64,000 bases of DNA from contig NZ_CP016162.1 of assembly GCF_001941865.1 (NCBI RefSeq), positions 1,550,001 to 1,614,000 of the forward strand, read 5' to 3'. The stretch is from Pseudomonas alcaliphila JAB1 (GTDB lineage Bacteria > Pseudomonadota > Gammaproteobacteria > Pseudomonadales > Pseudomonadaceae). Position 1 is the stretch's first letter. Every line of letters starts with the position of its first letter. Positions 28,542-37,884 of the stretch are shown one piece after another. The notes below the pieces were generated by a model. That model had not been told where the DNA came from, ran no database searches, and saw nothing but the letters and a program-made list of their open reading frames with translations. Both the position numbers and the translations under genes were made by a program.

Positions 28542-29603
28542 TTACAGCGCCCCATCGGCGGCCAGTTCCATATAGCGATGGTTGAAGCGCAGCAGAATGC
28601 GCTGCGGGTTGCCCAGCGTCTTCTCGCCACTGAATTCGATACCCAGATTGGTCAGGCCCATGCCGCTCTTGCCCAGCAGGCCGTGAGCATCGGCAAAGTG
28701 CGCGACCCGTTGCATGAGGTCCGGCAGCTTTCCGGTGCGCGCGAAGTTCAGCGCGCTGCGCGGCGAATAGAACGAGCGCAGGGTGCCCAACTGGGCGTCG
28801 AAGTCTTCCGCGGTGGTGTCGGCGGCGGCTGCCATTCTGGCCCGGGCTTCACGGCCGGCTGGGGTGGGCAGGCCGAGCAGACGCTGGGTCTCGAACCAGG
28901 CACCGGTCAGCGCGCGGCCGAATTCCGGGTGCTGAGCAAGGGCCTGGCTGCTGACCACGGTGAGGTCGAGGATTTCACCGGGAATCAGATTGGAGCTGAA
29001 CACCTGGCTGACCTCGGCCTTGCGCCGAATCTCGGAGAGGATCGGGTTCCAGGTGATCACCGCGTCGCCCTTGCCGGCGAGGAAGGCATCAGCGATTTCG
29101 GTATCGGAGACGTTGATGATGGTCACGTCGCTTTCATCGAGCAGGGCCCACTCCAGCGCGCGGCTGAGCAGGTAGTGCGAGACCGAGTTCTCCACCAGCA
29201 GCACGCTCTTGCCTTTCAGGTCCTGGATTCTCTTGCCGCTGCCACGCAGCAGCAGAGCGTCGGCACCATTGGAGAAGTCGCCGATGATCAGCGCGGTGCT
29301 GTCCTTGCCGGCAGCGGCGGGAATGGTCAGGGCGTCCATGTTGGTCATGCTGCAGGCGTCGAACTGGCCGGCGCTGTAGCGCTCGATGGAAGCGACATAA
29401 TCCGGCACTTCCTGCACCTGAATGTCAATGCCGTACTTGTCCGCCCATTTCTTCACGATGCCCTGTTCGGCGGCGTAGCCCCAGGGCATCCAGCCGGCGA
29501 ATATCGACCAGCACAGCTTGAAGGTTTTAGGCGCGGCCTGGGCTGTCGGAGCGCCAAGCAGGCAGGCACAGAGCAGGACGATGAGCAGGGAGCGAATGGA
29601 CAT
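28542..29603 (-). CDS. ABC substrate-binding protein, guanidine locus (paralogue 2)
   Basis: A 353-aa periplasmic binding protein with a signal peptide (MSIRSLLIVLLCACLLGAPT, cleavage near AQA). It shares the blocks CWSIFAGWMPWGY, GQFDACSMTNMDALTIPAAA, NSVSHYLLSRALE and ITWNPILSEI with paralogue 1 at 20279-21346. It has its own riboswitch 3 in the leader and is followed by riboswitch 2 and the permease. Two diverged binding proteins for one permease suggest two related ligands, for example guanidine and a substituted guanidine (inference). Confidence 0.88.
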   Translation of the reverse strand: MSIRSLLIVLLCACLLGAPTAQAAPKTFKLCWSIFAGWMPWGYAAEQGIVKKWADKYGIDIQVQEVPDYVASIERYSAGQFDACSMTNMDALTIPAAAGKDSTALIIGDFSNGADALLLRGSGKRIQDLKGKSVLLVENSVSHYLLSRALEWALLDESDVTIINVSDTEIADAFLAGKGDAVITWNPILSEIRRKAEVSQVFSSNLIPGEILDLTVVSSQALAQHPEFGRALTGAWFETQRLLGLPTPAGREARARMAAAADTTAEDFDAQLGTLRSFYSPRSALNFARTGKLPDLMQRVAHFADAHGLLGKSGMGLTNLGIEFSGEKTLGNPQRILLRFNHRYMELAADGAL

Positions 29604-29650
29604 GGAAACCTCGGGTCATGGACGAAAGCGGGAAAGCCGGCAGCCTGGCT

Positions 29651-29762
29651 GCGCGTTCTCCCGGGCTTTTGTCCCGCCGTGTAACCCCGCGGCATCCCGC
29701 CGCTGCATGAGGTCGCCCACTCTCGGACCAGCCACTCGCCTTTGACGAGCCGGAACCCTAGT
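29651..29762 (-). ncRNA. Guanidine-I (ykkC) riboswitch 3
   Basis: Minus strand CTAGGGTTCCGG (29761-29750), GGTCCGAGAGT, then ACGGCGGGACAAAAGCCCGG and GAGAACGCGC. The peripheral helix between blocks differs from riboswitches 1 and 2 (GCAGCGGCGGGATGCCGCG), but the core is identical. It lies 48 nt upstream of binding-protein paralogue 2. Confidence 0.96.
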
Positions 29763-29827
29763 CGGCCATTACGATTCGCTACCACTGACGATCCTGTGCA
29801 TGGATCGGCTTTCCGCGGCGCTGAGCA

Positions 29828-29843
29828 AGCGAATGCCATGCCA
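29828..29843 (-). promoter_or_regulatory. Sigma-54-type promoter upstream of riboswitch 3
   Basis: Minus strand TGGCATGgcatTCGCT: GG and GC spaced 10 nt, about 68 nt upstream of the riboswitch start, matching the spacing at riboswitches 1 and 2 although the surrounding sequence differs. Confidence 0.7.
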
Positions 29844-30005
29844 GCGACAGGGCAATTGTCCTGTGCTCTTGTGGTTTTGCGCCGTCGGTCACAGCCGACG
29901 AAGTGAATCGCACCTGTTGCGGGCGGCGCTGTCTGATGCGTCAGGGATCACCGTCCCGGAGGCCGACATCAGTCGGCGTCGTCCCAGCGGTCACAGGAGG
30001 CCGCC

Positions 30006-30428
30006 ATGCCCTACAAGATGCTGTTTTCCGCGTTGCTCTTGCTGCTTTCCGGTTGCGCCGTTTATGGCGATGGCTACGACCGTGGTTATCACCACGGCCA
30101 TGGCTACCGGTACTACGACGGCTACCGGCGCGATTACAACCCGCCGCCACGCTACTACTACGAGGAGCGTCGGCATAACTACTACCCGGCGCCTCCGCGC
30201 TACGTACCGGCGCCGCCGCCGCGTCATCACTACGGCCACGATCACCGGTATCGCGACGGCTACAAGCACCAGCAGCCGCGGCATGACTATCGCCGCGACC
30301 AGCGTCGTCAGGAGCATCGCAGCGGGCAGATTCAGCGCGGCTGGGAGGCAGGCCGCAACACGCAGCATCGTTTCTCCAACGGGCGCAGCAATAACGAACA
30401 ACGCCGTAGCGGCGAGCGCCGCTGGTAA
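30006..30428 (+). CDS. Small Tyr/His/Arg-rich lipoprotein
   Basis: A 140-aa predicted outer-membrane-directed lipoprotein. It has an export signal MPYKMLFSALLLLLSGC with lipobox LLSGC, then a low-complexity region dominated by Tyr, His, Arg, Pro and Gln (GYHHGHGYRYYDGYRRDY, YYPAPPRYVPAPPPRHHYG). AGGAGG-like SD (CAGGAGGCCGCC) precedes ATG 30006. Function is unknown. His/Tyr repeats might bind metals or the cell wall, but nothing here proves it. Transcribed away from the guanidine locus. Confidence 0.8.
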   Translation: MPYKMLFSALLLLLSGCAVYGDGYDRGYHHGHGYRYYDGYRRDYNPPPRYYYEERRHNYYPAPPRYVPAPPPRHHYGHDHRYRDGYKHQQPRHDYRRDQRRQEHRSGQIQRGWEAGRNTQHRFSNGRSNNEQRRSGERRW

Positions 30429-30654
30429 GCCTCCCCTCAATCCGCCGCGTGCCCGGCGCGCGGCGTCTGTTAAGCCTTCTGACGAGTCGCTTAGCCCATG
30501 GCCGGCGTGGCTGAGCAAGCCTTAGGCCGAATGCTGCAGGCCCTGGTCAGCAGGTCGTCAAATTCCGCGAAATTGCCATATTTCCCATCTCTCTGGCGGG
30601 GCATTGATCGTGCGAGGCTATTTCCGATGTGAGCAGCATTGGGTGCTTGTGGGG

Positions 30655-31539
30655 CTATTGCACGAACAACTGCTGCACCACCGAGAAATCCTGCTTGCCC
30701 TTGCCCTGTTTGAGCAGCAGGCGGTACAGCTGCAGTGCCAGGGCGCCCATCGGCGCGCTATTGCCGTTGTGGCTCGCGGTTTCCTGGGCCAGGCCGAGGT
30801 CTTTGGCCATCAGTTCGGCCATGAAACCGCCGCTGTAGCCCTTCGATGCCGGCGCGTTTTCCATCACTCCAGGCCAGGGGTTGTACTTCTCCAGCGTCCA
30901 GTTGCCGCCCGAACTCTGCCGCATGATCTCGGCCAGCACCGCCGGCTCCAGGCCGTTGGCCACGCCCATGGCCATGGCTTCGGCGGTGGCGATCATCTGC
31001 ACCGCGAGCACCTGGTTGTTGCATACCTTGGCCACCTGGCCGGCGCCCTCCGGGCCGGCGTGGAAGATGTTCTTGCCCATGGCGGCGAGCATTGGCCGGG
31101 CTCTTTCCAGTGTCTGCGCCTCACCACCCACCATGAAGGTCAGGGTGCCGGCCGCCGCGCCGCCAGTGCCGCCGGATACCGGCGCATCGAGCAGAGCGAT
31201 ACCGCGTTCGCGGGCGGCGGCGTGCACCTTGCGCGCGGACTCCGGGGCGATGGTCGAGCACTCGATCACCAGCGTGCCGGCGGGCAGCTGCGCAAGCAGG
31301 CCGTCGTCGCCCAGGTACAGGCCCTCCACATGACGGCTGGCCGGCAGCATGCTGATCACCACCTTTGCCTGATCGATGGCGTCGGCGGCGCTATCGGCCG
31401 CCACGGCACCTTCGCCGGCCAGGGTGTCGACGGCGCTGCGCACCAGGTCGAAGACTTTCAGCGGATAGCCCGCCCGGAGCAGGTTGCGGGCCATGGGCAG
31501 GCCCATGTGGCCGAGGCCGATAAAGGCGGTTTGGGTCAT
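30655..31539 (-). CDS. mmsB: 3-Hydroxyisobutyrate dehydrogenase
   Basis: A 294-aa beta-hydroxyacid dehydrogenase that oxidises 3-hydroxyisobutyrate to methylmalonate semialdehyde in valine breakdown. Dinucleotide motif FIGLGHMGLPMARNL, substrate-binding DAPVSGGTGGAAAGTL and catalytic Lys in GQVAKVCNNQVLA. Last gene of the mmsA-to-mmsB block, 127 nt after the hydrolase gene. The 226-bp region downstream (30429-30654) holds a GC-rich hairpin (CCGCCGCG.. near 30440-30465) and no gene. Confidence 0.95.
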   Translation of the reverse strand: MTQTAFIGLGHMGLPMARNLLRAGYPLKVFDLVRSAVDTLAGEGAVAADSAADAIDQAKVVISMLPASRHVEGLYLGDDGLLAQLPAGTLVIECSTIAPESARKVHAAARERGIALLDAPVSGGTGGAAAGTLTFMVGGEAQTLERARPMLAAMGKNIFHAGPEGAGQVAKVCNNQVLAVQMIATAEAMAMGVANGLEPAVLAEIMRQSSGGNWTLEKYNPWPGVMENAPASKGYSGGFMAELMAKDLGLAQETASHNGNSAPMGALALQLYRLLLKQGKGKQDFSVVQQLFVQ

Positions 31540-31606
31540 GGCAGCTTTCCTTTCTATTGGGCGCTTCGCGCATCGATTGTCATTGTTCGAGGATTGCTTG
31601 TGAGCT

Positions 31607-31650
31607 CCCGGAGCGCATCCGGGCTACATGTAGGGTGCGCTGTGCGCACC
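31607..31650. repeat. Short hairpin repeats between mmsB and the hydrolase gene
   Basis: CCCGGAGCGCATCCGGG (31607-31623) belongs to the CCGGATGCAATCCGG hairpin family of this genome. It is followed by GGGTGCGCtGTGCGCACC (31633-31650), a near-perfect palindrome. Confidence 0.65.
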
Positions 31651-31666
31651 GAGTCGTCGCAGCTTC

Positions 31667-32770
31667 CTACAGATCCGCCAACGGATGTTCGCCGTCCCAG
31701 GCCGGTGCGAAGTGCGCTTCGACCACGGCGGCGGGGATTGTGGCCACGTCCGGCCAGTGCCAATGCGGCGTTTGATCCTTGTCGATCAGACGGGCGCGCA
31801 CGCCTTCGGGGAATTCCGGGTAGCGGCAGCAGTTCAGGCTCATGGCGTACTCCATGCGAAACACTTCGGCCAGCGACAGGTGCCGCGCGCGGCGGATTTG
31901 CTCCCAGACCAGGTGTGCCGTCAGCGGGCAGCCATGGGCCAGGGTCTTGGCGGCGCGGGCGAGCGGGGCGTCGTCATCCGCCTGCAGGGCGCTGATGGCA
32001 TGAACGGCGGCGGGCAGGTCGGCGACGTCGAGCAGCTCGTCGATACGCTCGCGGCGCGGTAACCATTGGGCCGCCGGCAGCTCGCTGCGCGCTTCGTTCT
32101 CCAGCGCGCGCAGCAGGCTGTGCAGTTGCGCCGCGGGTTGTTCGCGCCAGTTCAGTTGCACCAGGCCTTCGAGCAGGGCGTCCTGCTGGTCGTCGCGCAG
32201 GCAGCGATCAGCCAGGTTCAGGTCCAGCGCATCGCGGGCATTGATGCTGGCGGCGGTGAGGCCAAGGAACAGCCCCAGGCGACCCGGCAGGCGAGCGAGG
32301 AACCAGCTGCCGCCGACATCCGGATACAGACCGATGTTGATTTCCGGCATGCCCAGGCGGCTGCTCGGGGTGACGATACGGATGCCGGCGCCCTGCATCA
32401 GGCCCATGCCGCCGCCCAGCACATGGCCGTGGGCCCAGCAGATGAAGGGTTTGGGGTAGGTGTGGATGCGATGGTCGAGGCGATATTCGTCGGCGAAGAA
32501 ACGTCGTGCCAGGGCCGGTATTTCGCCTGGCTGTTCGCGACACTGATTGACCAGTTGCACGACATCGCCGCCGGCGCAGAAGGCCTTGGGGCCGTTGCCG
32601 CGCAGCATCACGCAGGCGATGGTCGAGTCTTCTGCCCAGGCCTTCAGGCGTTCGTCGAGTGCTTCGATCATCGGCAGGGAGAGGGCGTTGAGGCTCTTTT
32701 CCGCGTCGAGGCTGGCGATGCCGATGCGGTAGCCGTGCAGGCTGGGGCGTTCTTCGAGTTGCAGGTTCAT
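31667..32770 (-). CDS. 3-Hydroxyisobutyryl-CoA hydrolase
   Basis: A 367-aa crotonase-fold hydrolase of the HIBCH type, longer than hydratases. Oxyanion segments RGNGPKAFCAGGDVVQL and HGHVLGGGMGLMQGAG, and the family signature MPEINIGLYPDVGGSWFLAR with the catalytic Glu region. It releases 3-hydroxyisobutyrate from its CoA ester in valine degradation. It lies between the enoyl-CoA hydratase gene (148-bp gap with a REP pair) and mmsB. Confidence 0.92.
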   Translation of the reverse strand: MNLQLEERPSLHGYRIGIASLDAEKSLNALSLPMIEALDERLKAWAEDSTIACVMLRGNGPKAFCAGGDVVQLVNQCREQPGEIPALARRFFADEYRLDHRIHTYPKPFICWAHGHVLGGGMGLMQGAGIRIVTPSSRLGMPEINIGLYPDVGGSWFLARLPGRLGLFLGLTAASINARDALDLNLADRCLRDDQQDALLEGLVQLNWREQPAAQLHSLLRALENEARSELPAAQWLPRRERIDELLDVADLPAAVHAISALQADDDAPLARAAKTLAHGCPLTAHLVWEQIRRARHLSLAEVFRMEYAMSLNCCRYPEFPEGVRARLIDKDQTPHWHWPDVATIPAAVVEAHFAPAWDGEHPLADL

Positions 32771-32849
32771 AGGGGCTTCCTGCGTAAGGTGGATGACGGT
32801 TTATCCGGGTTTGTGGTGGACGTAAAAGGCGACGTCCACCCTATGGGGC

Positions 32850-32916
32850 TGTAGGAGCGAGCTCTGCTCGCGAAAAGATGGCATCGCCTGATTCGCGAGC
32901 AGAGCTCGCTCCCACG
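32850..32916. repeat. Inverted REP pair
   Basis: TGTAGGAGCGAGCTCTGCTC and GAGCAGAGCTCGCTCCCAC form a ~67-bp inverted pair between the enoyl-CoA hydratase and hydrolase genes of the valine operon. Confidence 0.85.
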
Positions 32917-32918
32917 AT

Positions 32919-33737
32919 TTATTTGTTGCGCCACTGCGGGTCGCGTTTTTCCAGAAAGGCGTTGACGCCCTCGCGGGTATCGTCGGCATCGAACAGGTCG
33001 ACGAAGCGCTCGCGTTCCTCCGGCAGCCAGGTGTTGGCGCCACGCTCACGGGCACCCTGGATCAGCGGTTTGATGGTACGTACCGCCACCGGGCTTTGCC
33101 GCGCCATTTTGGATGCCAGTAGCAGTGCGGTGCCACGGGCTTCGCCGGTATCCACGATCTGCTCGATCAGGCCGATGCGCAGGGCGGTTTCGGCGTCGAT
33201 GCGTTCGCCGCAGAGGATCATGCGCTTGGCCCAGCCTTCGCCGACCAGCCAGGGCAGGGCCTGGGTGCCACCGGCGCAGGGCAACAGACCCACGGAGGCT
33301 TCCGGCAGGGCCATTTGTGCCTGGCGTTCGGCGATGCGGAGGTCGCAGGCCAGCGCGCACTCCAGGCCGCCGCCCATGGCGTAGCCGTTGATCGCGGCGA
33401 TGGACACGCCGCGGAAATCGCGCAGGGTTTCGAAGGCCTCGCCAAAGCGTCGGGCCATCTCGCGGGCACGGGCCTTGTCACCATCGGCGAACATGTTCAG
33501 GTCGGCACCGGCGGAAAAGAACTTCGGCCCCTGGCCGGTCACCACCAGGGCGTACACCTCGTCGTCACGGTTGAGGTGCTCGACCACCTGTTTGAGACCG
33601 ATCAGCGAGTCGCGGTCCCAGGTGTTGGCCGGTGGATGGTTGATGGTGATCAGCGCGGTGTGGCCGTGCTTTTCCACGGTGAGTTTGTGGGTCAGGTCGA
33701 AGATGCCGGATTTATAGGTTTCGATGGCTGTACTCAT
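32919..33737 (-). CDS. Enoyl-CoA hydratase (valine pathway)
   Basis: A 272-aa crotonase. Motifs FFSAGADLNMFAD and INGYAMGGGLECALACDLRI form the oxyanion hole; ALPEASVGLLPCAGGTQ carries a catalytic-Glu-type segment. In context it hydrates methacrylyl-CoA to 3-hydroxyisobutyryl-CoA. It is followed by the HIBCH-type hydrolase and preceded by the acyl-CoA dehydrogenase gene (78-bp gap with a short REP). Confidence 0.9.
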   Translation of the reverse strand: MSTAIETYKSGIFDLTHKLTVEKHGHTALITINHPPANTWDRDSLIGLKQVVEHLNRDDEVYALVVTGQGPKFFSAGADLNMFADGDKARAREMARRFGEAFETLRDFRGVSIAAINGYAMGGGLECALACDLRIAERQAQMALPEASVGLLPCAGGTQALPWLVGEGWAKRMILCGERIDAETALRIGLIEQIVDTGEARGTALLLASKMARQSPVAVRTIKPLIQGARERGANTWLPEERERFVDLFDADDTREGVNAFLEKRDPQWRNK

Positions 33738-33762
33738 GGTCGTCCTCGATACGGATCATTGC

Positions 33763-33803
33763 AGTAGGAGCGAGCTCTGCTCGCGAACAGCGCGGGTTCC
33801 TAC
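33763..33803. repeat. REP hairpin
   Basis: GTAGGAGCGAGCTCTGCTCG with a closing TTCCTAC in the gap between the acyl-CoA dehydrogenase and enoyl-CoA hydratase genes. Confidence 0.7.
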
Positions 33804-33815
33804 CTATCGTGGTTA

Positions 33816-34979
33816 CTACAGCAGGCGATCGAGCATGCCGCCTTGCAGGAGCAGGCGGCGGGCGACGATCACCCGCATGATTTCGTTGGTGCCTTCCAGG
33901 ATCTGGTGTACGCGGGCGTCGCGTACCCAGCGCTCCAGCGGGTAGTCATTCAGATAGCCGTAGCCACCGTGCAGTTGCAGCGCTTCGTTGCACAGGTCGA
34001 AGCACTGGTCGGTAGCGAAGCGCTTGGCCATGGCGCAGTAGAGGCTGGCTTCGCCATGCCCCAGGTCGAGCTTGTGCGCGGCCAGGCGCACCATCTGCCG
34101 GCTGGCGGTGAGGGCGGTGAGCATGTCGGCCAGCTTGAATTGCAGGGCCTGGAATTCACTGAGCGGTTTGCCGAACTGCTTGCGTTCGTCGACGTAGCGC
34201 AGGCTCTGCTCCAGTGCTGCCTGGGCCGCACCGAGCGAGCAACTGGCGATATTGATGCGCCCGCCATCGAGGCCCTTCATGGCGTAGACGAAGCCTTCGC
34301 CTTCCGGGCCGATGCGGTGGCTGGCGGGAATGCGCACGCCTTCGAAGGTGATGGTGCGGGTCGGCTGCGCTTTCCAGCCCATCTTGTCCTCGTTGCGTCC
34401 GTAGCGTACGCCGGGCGCATCGGCAGGTACCAGGAAGCAGGAGATACCCTTGGCGCCATCCTCGCCGGTACGCGCCATGACGATCAGTACCTGCGTGCTT
34501 CCCGCACCGGAAATGAAGCACTTGCTGCCGTCGATCACGTAGTCGTCGCCGTCGCGCCGCGCGCGGGTGCGCAGGTGGGCGGCGTCGGAGCCGGCGTCCG
34601 GTTCGGTCAGGCAGTAGGAGGCCAGTGACTGGCCGTTGATCAGTCCCGGCAACCAGGCATCTTTCAGTGCCTGGTCGGCGAAGCTGGCGAGCATCCAGGT
34701 GGCCATGTTGTGGATGGTCAGGTAGGCGGTGGTGGCCACGCAGCCCGCCGCCAGTTGTTCGAAAATCAGTGAACTGGAGAGCCTGGACAGGCCCAGGCCG
34801 CCATCCTCCTCGCGCAGATACAGCGCCAGGTAGCCCTGTTCGGCTGCGCGGCGAATCACTTCGACAGGGAAGTGCTGCTCGCGATCCCACTCGGCGGCGT
34901 GGGGCGTCAGCTCCCGCGTGGCGAAGGCGCGGGCGCTGTCGGTCAACAGGCGTTGTTCATCACTGAGTTCGAAGTCCAT
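33816..34979 (-). CDS. Isobutyryl-CoA-type acyl-CoA dehydrogenase
   Basis: A 387-aa FAD-dependent dehydrogenase starting MDFELSDEQRLLTDSARAFA. FAD/substrate motifs ASYCLTEPDAGSDAAHL, SKCFISGAGSTQV and QLHGGYGYLNDYPLERWVRD, with catalytic Glu expected in QILEGTNEIMRVIVARRLL. In this operon it most likely oxidises isobutyryl-CoA to methacrylyl-CoA (ACAD8-like). It is 6 nt after the binding-protein stop, so cotranscribed. Confidence 0.92.
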   Translation of the reverse strand: MDFELSDEQRLLTDSARAFATRELTPHAAEWDREQHFPVEVIRRAAEQGYLALYLREEDGGLGLSRLSSSLIFEQLAAGCVATTAYLTIHNMATWMLASFADQALKDAWLPGLINGQSLASYCLTEPDAGSDAAHLRTRARRDGDDYVIDGSKCFISGAGSTQVLIVMARTGEDGAKGISCFLVPADAPGVRYGRNEDKMGWKAQPTRTITFEGVRIPASHRIGPEGEGFVYAMKGLDGGRINIASCSLGAAQAALEQSLRYVDERKQFGKPLSEFQALQFKLADMLTALTASRQMVRLAAHKLDLGHGEASLYCAMAKRFATDQCFDLCNEALQLHGGYGYLNDYPLERWVRDARVHQILEGTNEIMRVIVARRLLLQGGMLDRLL

Positions 34980-34985
34980 GGCATC

Positions 34986-36233
34986 TCATTGCAGGGTCAG
35001 GGGTTGGTCGCCGGCGCGGCGTTCGGCCTGCCACTCGGCAAGGCTGGGCAGCGCGCTGCTGGCATCGAGGCGGTCGACGATTTCGAAGTAGTCCTGCTTG
35101 AGCGGGTCCTTGAGCACCTCATCGCGCGGCTTGACCTTTACCGCGTAGACCGTCTGCAGGTTCTGGTGGTCGAAGGTACGCCATTGCTGCTCGTCCTTGA
35201 GCAGGGTGTAGCTGTGGCCTTCCAGTGCCTTGATCAGCGCCTCGCTGTCCAGGCTCCTGGCCCGCGTGGCGGCGTCGGCCCATTGCTGGACGATGCTATA
35301 AGCCGATGCGGCAGAGCTGGAGGGGTACATCTCGTAGCGGGTCTTGAAGGCTTCGACGAAGGCTTCGCCGCGCGCAGATTTTTCCAGTGCCGGGACACGC
35401 CAGGTCCAGGGCTCGGTGCCAATCACGCCCTGCATCAGGTTGGGACCGGCCTGTTCGACCATGCTCTGGGTCAGGTTCGGCGCGACGATCTGCATGCGCT
35501 CGGTCAGGCCCAGGTCCTTGGCGATGCGCATGGCGCGCACCAGATCTTCGCCAAACAGCACCAGGGCGAGGATCTCGGCGTTACTGGCGGCGGCCTGGGT
35601 CAGAGCGTCCTGGTAGTCAGCCAGGCGCGCACCTGGGAAGGGGATGCGCACGCTGGTGTGCTGGGCGGTATCGTCGGTGGCGGTGGCCTGACGCAGCGAG
35701 GCCTCGGTGGTGTGGCCCCAGGTGTAGTCGGAGGTGACGTAGAAGTAGCGTTTGTTCGGCAGGGTCTTGCTCAGGTACTGGCCGAGCACTCGAGCGCTCA
35801 TCCAGGCGTTGTTGCACTCGCGGAACATGTAGCGGTGGCCATCCTTGCCCGTGGTGTCATTGGAGTAGGTGAGGGTGCCGAAGTACAGCAGGCCGTGCTG
35901 CTTGGCGCGCTTGCCGGCGGCGATGGCGACCGCGCTGGAGGAGCCACCGAAGAGCATCGCCGCACCCTCGGCGGCCAGCTTGTCGACGTTCTTCTCGGCC
36001 TTGGCCGGACGCGAGGCGGTGTCCTTGCTGGACAGGCGCAAAGGTCTACCCAGCACACCGCCAGTTGCGTTGATTTCATCGATGGCCAGCAGGGCTCCAC
36101 GCATCTGCGCCAATCCCTCCTCCTTGTATGGTCCGGTGCGCGGGTAGTTGAGGCCGAGGGTGATAGGCTCGGCAGCCTGCGCACAGGCGGTAAGTGCAGC
36201 CCACAGGGCCAGCGTGGTGGACAGTTGGCGCAT
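34986..36233 (-). CDS. Branched-chain-type ABC substrate-binding protein within the valine operon
   Basis: A 415-aa periplasmic binding protein (type 1, Leu/Ile/Val family). Signal peptide MRQLSTTLALWAALTACAQA, then LGLNYPRTGPYKEEG, GGVLGRPLRLSSKDT and LFGGSSSAVAIAAG. No permease or ATPase genes adjoin it, so it may feed the braDEFG system encoded about 8 kb away, or act as an orphan. It is placed between mmsA (97-nt gap) and the acyl-CoA dehydrogenase gene (6 nt). Confidence 0.88.
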   Translation of the reverse strand: MRQLSTTLALWAALTACAQAAEPITLGLNYPRTGPYKEEGLAQMRGALLAIDEINATGGVLGRPLRLSSKDTASRPAKAEKNVDKLAAEGAAMLFGGSSSAVAIAAGKRAKQHGLLYFGTLTYSNDTTGKDGHRYMFRECNNAWMSARVLGQYLSKTLPNKRYFYVTSDYTWGHTTEASLRQATATDDTAQHTSVRIPFPGARLADYQDALTQAAASNAEILALVLFGEDLVRAMRIAKDLGLTERMQIVAPNLTQSMVEQAGPNLMQGVIGTEPWTWRVPALEKSARGEAFVEAFKTRYEMYPSSSAASAYSIVQQWADAATRARSLDSEALIKALEGHSYTLLKDEQQWRTFDHQNLQTVYAVKVKPRDEVLKDPLKQDYFEIVDRLDASSALPSLAEWQAERRAGDQPLTLQ

Positions 36234-36330
36234 TGCAGTTCTCCTTGTTTTTGTTCTGCAGAGAACCGTTTTACGCCGCTCGTCCAGTTCGAGTGATCGT
36301 CTATTAGTCTAAGAAACGGTCACCCGGTTC

Positions 36331-37827
36331 TCATTTCAGCTGAATAGTCATGTTCGGGCCATCGCCGAGCGGCGTGTCGTCGAACCAGCGGCTGGTCACC
36401 GTCTTGGTTTCGGTATAGAAACGTACCGCCTGCTTGCCGTAGGCGTGCAGGTCGCCATAAAACGAACCCTTCCAGCCGGTGAAGGAAAAGAACGGCAGCG
36501 GTACCGGAATCGGCACGTTGATGCCCACCTGGCCGACTTCCACTGCATGCTGGAAATGCCGCGCCGCGCCACCCGAACGGGTGAACAGACTGGTGCCGTT
36601 GCCGTAGGGGCTGGCGTTGACCAGTTCGATGGCTTCTTCCAGGGTCGCCACCTCCATGCACACCAGCACCGGGCCGAAGATTTCCTCGCGGTACAGGCCC
36701 ATCTTCGTTGTCACGCCACGGAACAGTGTTGGCCCGACCCAGTTGCCGTCCGGGTAGCCGTCCACCGCGCAGTGCGAGCCGTCGAGCAGGCAGTCGGCGC
36801 CTTCGGCCTTGCCTTCCTCTATCAGGCGCAGCACGCGCTGGCGTGCCTGTGGGCTGATCAGCGGGCCATAGGCGGCACCGCTGTCTTGCCAGTGACCAGG
36901 GCGCAGCTCGGCCATTTGCCTGGCCAGCTCGTCGATCCACTGTTTCGATTCGCCGACGAACACCGCCACGCTGATCGCCATACAGCGTTGACCGGCCGCG
37001 CCACAGCTGGCGCCGAGCAGGTTGCTGAGCACTTGATCCTTGGGTGCGTCAGGCATGATCACCATATGGTTCTTGGCCCCGGCGAAGGCCTGCACGCGTT
37101 TCAGATGCTGAGTGCCGGTGCGATAGACATGCTGGCCTACCGTCACCGAACCGACGAAGGACACCGCGCGCACCAGTGGATGCACCAGCAGCGCATCGAC
37201 CTGCTCGCGCCCGCCATGCAGCACCTGCAGCACGCCGGCCGGTGCGCCGGCTTCGAGGAACAGTTCGGCCAGGCGATTGGGCGTCATCGGGTCCTGTTCC
37301 GAGGGTTTGAGAATGAAGGTATTGCCGCAGGCGATGGCCAGCGGAAACATCCACAGCGGGATCATCGCCGGGAAGTTGAACGGGGTGATGCCGACGCACA
37401 CGCCCAATGGCTGGATCCAGCTGGCTGTGTCGATCTCGCGGGCGACGTTCTCCACCGTTTCGCCCATCATCAGGCTGGCGATATTGGCGGCATGCTCGGC
37501 CACTTCGATACCGCGCCACACGTCACCCTTGGCATCAGCGAAGGTCTTGCCGGTTTCCGCCGCGAGAATCTCCGCCAGCTCGTCGTGGTGTTCCTTGAGC
37601 AGGTGCTGGTAGCGCAGCATCAGGCGGGCGCGCTCCGATACCGGTACTTCGCGCCAGGCGAGGAAGGCTTTCTGCGCACCGGCCACCGCGGCTTCGATTT
37701 CCTCGGCAGTGGCTTTGGGGGCGAGGGCGATCACGTCCTGGGTGGCGGGGTCGGTGACTTCAATCAGCTCACGAGCCTGGCTGGTTTGCCATTGGCCGTC
37801 GATCAGTTGCGGTAGCGTGCGGGGCAT
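36331..37827 (-). CDS. mmsA: Methylmalonate-semialdehyde dehydrogenase (CoA-acylating)
   Basis: A 498-aa aldehyde dehydrogenase that converts methylmalonate semialdehyde to propionyl-CoA. Motifs [19 protein letters not shown], cofactor region [11 protein letters not shown], nucleophilic Cys in [13 protein letters not shown] and EEIFGPVLV. The frame is open 73 codons upstream, but ATG 37827 has AGGAGG six bases before it and gives the family length. First gene of the valine block, divergent from mmsR. Confidence 0.96.
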   Translation of the reverse strand: MPRTLPQLIDGQWQTSQARELIEVTDPATQDVIALAPKATAEEIEAAVAGAQKAFLAWREVPVSERARLMLRYQHLLKEHHDELAEILAAETGKTFADAKGDVWRGIEVAEHAANIASLMMGETVENVAREIDTASWIQPLGVCVGITPFNFPAMIPLWMFPLAIACGNTFILKPSEQDPMTPNRLAELFLEAGAPAGVLQVLHGGREQVDALLVHPLVRAVSFVGSVTVGQHVYRTGTQHLKRVQAFAGAKNHMVIMPDAPKDQVLSNLLGASCGAAGQRCMAISVAVFVGESKQWIDELARQMAELRPGHWQDSGAAYGPLISPQARQRVLRLIEEGKAEGADCLLDGSHCAVDGYPDGNWVGPTLFRGVTTKMGLYREEIFGPVLVCMEVATLEEAIELVNASPYGNGTSLFTRSGGAARHFQHAVEVGQVGINVPIPVPLPFFSFTGWKGSFYGDLHAYGKQAVRFYTETKTVTSRWFDDTPLGDGPNMTIQLK

Positions 37828-37884
37828 GGTCGCCTCCTGTTGTTCTTGTATGGGCTCTTTATAGCCACTCGATGACCGCTTGTG

